From positions 62,001 through 126,000 of the forward strand of contig NZ_JACXSI010000023.1 in the NCBI RefSeq assembly GCF_014712675.1: a stretch of DNA of 64,000 nt. The letters are read 5' to 3'. Position numbers and translations under genes: made by a program. The notes beneath the pieces were generated by a model that worked only from the letters and a program-made list of their open reading frames with translations, was not told the DNA's origin and did not search any database. Source of the DNA: Peribacillus faecalis (GTDB taxonomy: Bacteria > Bacillota > Bacilli > Bacillales > DSM-1321). Below, piece after piece: positions 61,182-64,000 of the stretch (its first letter is position 1; the number at the start of each line of letters is the position of its first letter).

Positions 61182-61769
61182 TCAAGTTATTTTTTTCTTG
61201 TTCAAAAATTCCGGAATCAACATATCAAACATTTCTTGAACGCCTTCACTGCTTGCTTCGAAGCAGCATGCGCTCTCTGCTTTTATGCCAATATCTTCTG
61301 CTTCCTTGGCAGCATCAATATTCGCTCCCATGAAAAGAAATTCCCAATTGTATTTCTCTTCTTGATGCTTGATCATTTTTTGCACTTTTTGACGAGTGAA
61401 TTCTTGGCTGGCATTTTCGAGTCCATCTGTTGTAATAACGAACATCACTTTACCCGGTCTGTCTTCTTCCCTTGTGCTCGCCAATCGGTCGCCGACGTCC
61501 AAAATGGTTTTTCCTACCGCATCCAATAAAGCTGTCATCCCCCGTACATAATAAACGTCCTCTGTCAGTCTTGCATCAGCCGCATCAATCCCATTCCAAA
61601 CGAGCTCATATTGATCATCAAACAATGCTAATGTCAGTTGTGTTTGCCCTTCCATTTCTCTTTGCTTAGTAATAAGTGAATTGATTCCCCCAATTGTATC
61701 CTCTTCAAGCCCATTCATAGACCCGCTGCGATCAAGTAGTAAAATGATTTCAGTTAAACGGTTGTTCAT
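61182..61769 (-). CDS. vWA-domain protein
   Basis: Single von Willebrand factor A domain protein (195 aa, cytoplasmic, no signal). The MIDAS metal site is complete: DRSGS (about 13-17), Thr in the RGMTALLDAV segment, and TTDG (about 115). Such stand-alone bacterial vWA proteins resemble YfbK/TerY-like stress proteins and usually act by metal-dependent protein binding. GGAGGG upstream of ATG. Divergent from the HTH-like gene at 61868, an association I believe recurs in other Bacillota and often includes macro-domain or Ter proteins. Confidence 0.82.
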   Translation of the reverse strand: MNNRLTEIILLLDRSGSMNGLEEDTIGGINSLITKQREMEGQTQLTLALFDDQYELVWNGIDAADARLTEDVYYVRGMTALLDAVGKTILDVGDRLASTREEDRPGKVMFVITTDGLENASQEFTRQKVQKMIKHQEEKYNWEFLFMGANIDAAKEAEDIGIKAESACCFEASSEGVQEMFDMLIPEFLNKKKIT

Positions 61770-61794
61770 TATGATTTCCCTCCATCATCTTTAT

Positions 61795-61820
61795 GATAAT
61801 ATTATCTTAATGGATATTAT
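61795..61820. promoter_or_regulatory. Palindromic element between the divergent vWA and HTH-like genes
   Basis: Perfect palindrome GATAATATTATC (61795-61806) followed by GATATTATC (about 61813-61821). In a 98-bp divergent gap this could be both overlapping -10 boxes and an operator for the HTH-like protein. Tentative. Confidence 0.4.
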
Positions 61821-61867
61821 CGTTTAGTTGGTCGCTTTACAGGCGACATTTTCGGGAGGTAGATAGC

Positions 61868-62365
61868 ATGCTTGACCAACAGTTTTTAGAGGAATTGAGA
61901 GAATACATCGCTGAATATCAGTCACATTTGCTTGAGAGCGCAAAGTGTGAAAATGCTATTTTTTCTCAGTGCAGTATGCATGATGAATTGATCTTAGATG
62001 ATAATCTCGAAGATTTCATTGAAAGAAAACGCAAACCTACTTTTCAAGAACTTTTATTTCAGTTTATAGACCAGACCGGCGAAACAGATGCGGCCATTTA
62101 CAACCGCGCCTTAATCGACCGCAAGCTTTTTTCAAAAATACGCAGCAATAACCTTTATCATCCCGGAAAAAATACGGTACTCGCTCTTGCTTTAGCGTTA
62201 AAGCTCAATATCGAGAATACAGATGCACTATTGAATGCAGCCGGCTACTCCCTTTCTGACAGCAATACCAGCGACTTGATCATCCAATTTTGCATCGAGA
62301 AAAATATTTATACTATTCATAATGTCAATTTAGCACTGGATCATTTTGATGAGAAACCATTATAA
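61868..62365 (+). CDS. HTH-like protein paired with the vWA gene (165 aa)
   Basis: Soluble protein with an acidic N-terminal region (1-65) and an XRE-like helical part (about 66-150): TFQELLFQFIDQTGETDAAIYNRALIDRKLFSKIR..., then a helix-rich segment with TVLALALALKL and LLNAAGYSLS. The layout resembles a lambda-repressor-like fold with a C-terminal extension. GGGAGG 8 nt before ATG. Divergent from vWA, with family B element B11 immediately after the stop. Role unknown; regulation of the pair is a reasonable guess. Confidence 0.65.
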   Translation: MLDQQFLEELREYIAEYQSHLLESAKCENAIFSQCSMHDELILDDNLEDFIERKRKPTFQELLFQFIDQTGETDAAIYNRALIDRKLFSKIRSNNLYHPGKNTVLALALALKLNIENTDALLNAAGYSLSDSNTSDLIIQFCIEKNIYTIHNVNLALDHFDEKPL

Positions 62366-62560
62366 AGAAAAACCGTCACCGGTCCTTTTTCATTAAGTAT
62401 ATGCTACATGGAATTTCCCCAATGAAAAAGGAGCCATGCGGGAGGACAAAGACAGCCGCGCCGTGAAAGCGATTTTGGTTTCACAGAGTGGATGGCTTAG
62501 GACCGAGCATGGCAGGTGTAAGGTTAGACAGCTATCTCAGTTCAGAAATATAAACTTACT
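62366..62560 (+). repeat. Family B repeat, full copy B11
   Basis: Starts 1 nt after the preceding stop codon: AGAAAAACCGTCACCGGTCC, stem CTTTTTCAT..ATGAAAAAG, ATGCGGGAGGAC, hairpin CCGTGAAAGCG/TTGGTTTCACAG, GGACCGAGCATGGCAGG, GTAAGGTTAGACAG, GTTCAGAAATATAAAC. Confidence 0.85.
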
Positions 62561-63143
62561 TAGATTAGCTGATAAAACAATCCATGCTTTGTGCAGTACC
62601 AAAGCAGCATTCCATGTTTACGCTTCGGGATACGCGTTTGCAGTGCCCATTCCGGATATTGTTTAATTACTAGCACTTGTTCTCCCGTCGCAAAAGCGAT
62701 AAAAGAAATGTAGTGTTCTTTCGTCATTGGATGATCGCTTGTAATAAACCAGTCGTTCTCGATTTGCGAAACATCTAATTTTTCCTCGTCTGCCGCTTTA
62801 GTCGGCACTAATGCCTCTCACTTTCTGCCGCAACAAGAAATCGATGCATTTCCCGTTGATAAGACAATGTTATTACATGATGGGCAAACGAAATAAGTTG
62901 TTTTTTCATATTTCCTCCTACAAACTCATTAGCGGTCAGCTCACCGTCCAAAATCTCTTCAATATTCACACCAAGGAGAGAAGACAAATCCGGCAGTAAC
63001 GACACATCAGGGCACCCTTGACCGCGTTCCCACTTTGAAATAGTCCGGTCAGAAATATGCATCAAATCGGCTAATTCTTTCTGCGTAAACCCCTTCTCCT
63101 TCCGCAACCTCAAAATTAAACCGCCAATCTTACCATTATCCAT
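62560..63143 (-). pseudogene. XRE-family regulator with zinc-ribbon C-domain, broken twice
   Basis: The N-terminal HTH (LRLRKEKGFTQKELADLMHIS, about 11-31) is intact. After GGNMKK the frame shifts in an A-run (about 62905); in the shifted frame the text reads YFVCPSCNNIVLSTGNASISCCGRK, then a TGA stop where Leu is expected, then EALVPTKAADEEKL ... ENDWFITSDHPMTKEHYISFIAF to the end at 62560. The whole equals the usual 190-residue regulator with a Cys4 zinc ribbon and a desulfoferrodoxin-like tail. One frameshift and one nonsense change indicate a pseudogene; a truncated HTH protein of 111 aa could still be made. Confidence 0.8.
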
Positions 63144-63274
63144 ACCTTCACCTCCCTGATACCCCCTATCATAACCATCAAAATGTACTTCTTCAACAAA
63201 CGCTCCGTTGAGTTTTTATTCGGTGCCTGTCACTACTCGATTTTCGTCGAAAAATCTCATAATATATGTAAACA

Positions 63275-63316
63275 CAAAAAAGCGCAACCCATTGGTTACC
63301 CAAAAGGTCGCGCTTG
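63275..63316 (-). terminator. Terminator of the GH3 gene
   Basis: Minus strand AGCGCGACC pairs with GGGTTGCGCT (G-T pairs) around a 16-nt loop, then TTTTTTG. The 63144-63274 remainder shows only a small CGATTTT/GAAAAATC hairpin. Confidence 0.75.
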
Positions 63317-63319
63317 TTA

Positions 63320-64000
63320 TTACAATCTAGTATCCCATTTATTGCACCAAACGTTTTCATTTGGTGTGCCATGGAATTCAGATTCGCCAGTGATTTTATC
63401 AATTACAGCTTTAATTGTGATTTCAGTATCTTTGTAAGCATTAATATATGCTTTAACCATTGGTACATCAGTTAAATGTGTTGTGAAGTTCAATGATACG
63501 AATACCGTTGGCACTTCATGCACATACCAAGGAATTTCGTTTGCCATAGCTGCTTTCCATCTGATACGATAATTGTTTTCTGCACCATAACCGACAACAT
63601 TGGCGAAAACTAAAGCTGCATCTACTTCTTCACGATATTTTAATGTAGCACCTTTAACTCGAGTGTTACCTTCATTTATTGTTACTTCAAAGCCTCTGCT
63701 TTCAAGCTCTTTTACAATGTAATTAAGCGTTTTATCGTCAGCCTTATAAATACCGCCTTTTTCTCCTTCTAAGTAATAAAGGCGAATGCGCTTATGCGTT
63801 TCCGGGCGAATTGGCAGCTGATCTAAAGTGTTTTTAACAAGTGTGATACCTTTATCAGCAGCTTGTTTAGCACGCTCAATGTGATCCTCACAGCCAATTA
63901 CTTTTAGATCTTCTTCAGTACGGAAGATTGAACCATCTTTTTGTGCTTTGTGCAGTCCTAGAGTCGCCTTGAATCCCAATATTCTTTCTAAAGCATCTTG
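63320..64000 (-). CDS. Glycoside hydrolase family 3 protein, C-terminal part (5' end outside window)
   Basis: The 227 codons present continue in frame to the right edge of the window, so the N-terminal catalytic domain lies beyond it. The text QDALERILGFKATLGLHK followed by ERAKQAADKGITLVKNT is the junction to the GH3 C-terminal domain typical of beta-N-acetylglucosaminidases (NagZ/BglX-like), which release GlcNAc in cell wall recycling or chitin use. The C-domain (about 120 residues in) has VDAALVFANVVGYG and a long tail. Catalytic residues cannot be checked. Strong terminator downstream. Confidence 0.78.
   Translation of the reverse strand, partial: QDALERILGFKATLGLHKAQKDGSIFRTEEDLKVIGCEDHIERAKQAADKGITLVKNTLDQLPIRPETHKRIRLYYLEGEKGGIYKADDKTLNYIVKELESRGFEVTINEGNTRVKGATLKYREEVDAALVFANVVGYGAENNYRIRWKAAMANEIPWYVHEVPTVFVSLNFTTHLTDVPMVKAYINAYKDTEITIKAVIDKITGESEFHGTPNENVWCNKWDTRL

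Noticed and set aside
63215-63245. GGTGCCTGTCAC motif as part of a further repeat family
   Set aside because: Seen once only in the window, so repeat status cannot be supported here.

Overview
The window reads as a chromosome segment of a low-GC, Gram-positive, motile and spore-forming member of the Bacillaceae/Planococcaceae that can grow without oxygen. Support comes from orthologue-like neighbours of Bacillus genes (yfkJ/yfkK, motAB, yunB, yfmL, yclM, yhaPQ, ywaF), strong AGGAGG-type ribosome binding sites, a pyruvate formate-lyase operon and CcpA (cre) sites. The genus cannot be fixed from sequence alone. No rRNA, tRNA or CRISPR array was seen.

Layout. 1-3.4 kb: yfkJ (cut by the window edge), yfkK, a 38-residue small protein, and the flagellar stator genes motA-motB. 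3.4-6.8 kb: pflB and pflA, with an elaborate upstream region (three cre-like sites, a 28-bp palindrome) and a repeat cluster between the genes; the pflA Shine-Dalgarno sits in the arm of a terminator hairpin. 6.9-16 kb: CoA-disulfide reductase with rhodanese domain under a CsoR/CstR-like operator, thioredoxin-like protein, acylphosphatase, TerC-family protein, methionine gamma-lyase, YfmL helicase, BrnQ, a prolyl-4-hydroxylase-like enzyme. 16-28.5 kb: a heterodimeric ABC exporter, cardiolipin synthase, aspartokinase III, YunB, an amino-acid ABC importer split by repeats, a DDAH-type hydrolase, and a small membrane protein/HTH pair. 28.9-37.4 kb: a Bce-type peptide sensing and detoxification module (glutamine amidotransferase, response regulator, kinase, ATPase, permease), YhaQP exporter, YccF protein. 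37.8-50.2 kb: glutamate dehydrogenase, DUF2804, SEC-C protein, a frameshifted metallophosphoesterase, a GPH sugar symporter with a cre site, a Na,K-ATPase-like (P-IIC) pump, an ABC-2 exporter and a 5'-truncated maltose acetyltransferase.

50.2-54.9 kb is an A/T-rich island carrying a complete sporulation-delaying-protein (SDP cannibalism) system: sdpABC on the minus strand and, divergently, a DCC-type thiol-disulfide oxidoreductase followed by sdpRI. It is bounded by the truncated acetyltransferase on one side and an IS1182-family transposase remnant on the other. Its SdpC has no cysteine, unlike the B. subtilis toxin precursor. This is the most interesting system in the window.

54.9-64 kb: glycerophosphodiesterase, YwaF-like membrane protein, ketopantoate-reductase-like protein, CDP-alcohol phosphatidyltransferase, a two-domain polyprenyl synthase-like fusion, a divergent vWA/HTH-like pair, a broken XRE regulator and the 3' part of a GH3 glycosidase.

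Intergenic space is colonised by repeats. Family B (about 200 bp, conserved ends, several nested hairpins) occurs in six full + strand copies, one diverged minus copy, a minimal copy and several lone left ends. Family A (about 150 bp, terminal complementarity) occurs at least six times. One copy of a third, GC-rich Bacillus-type repeat is present. Some copies interrupt probable operons.
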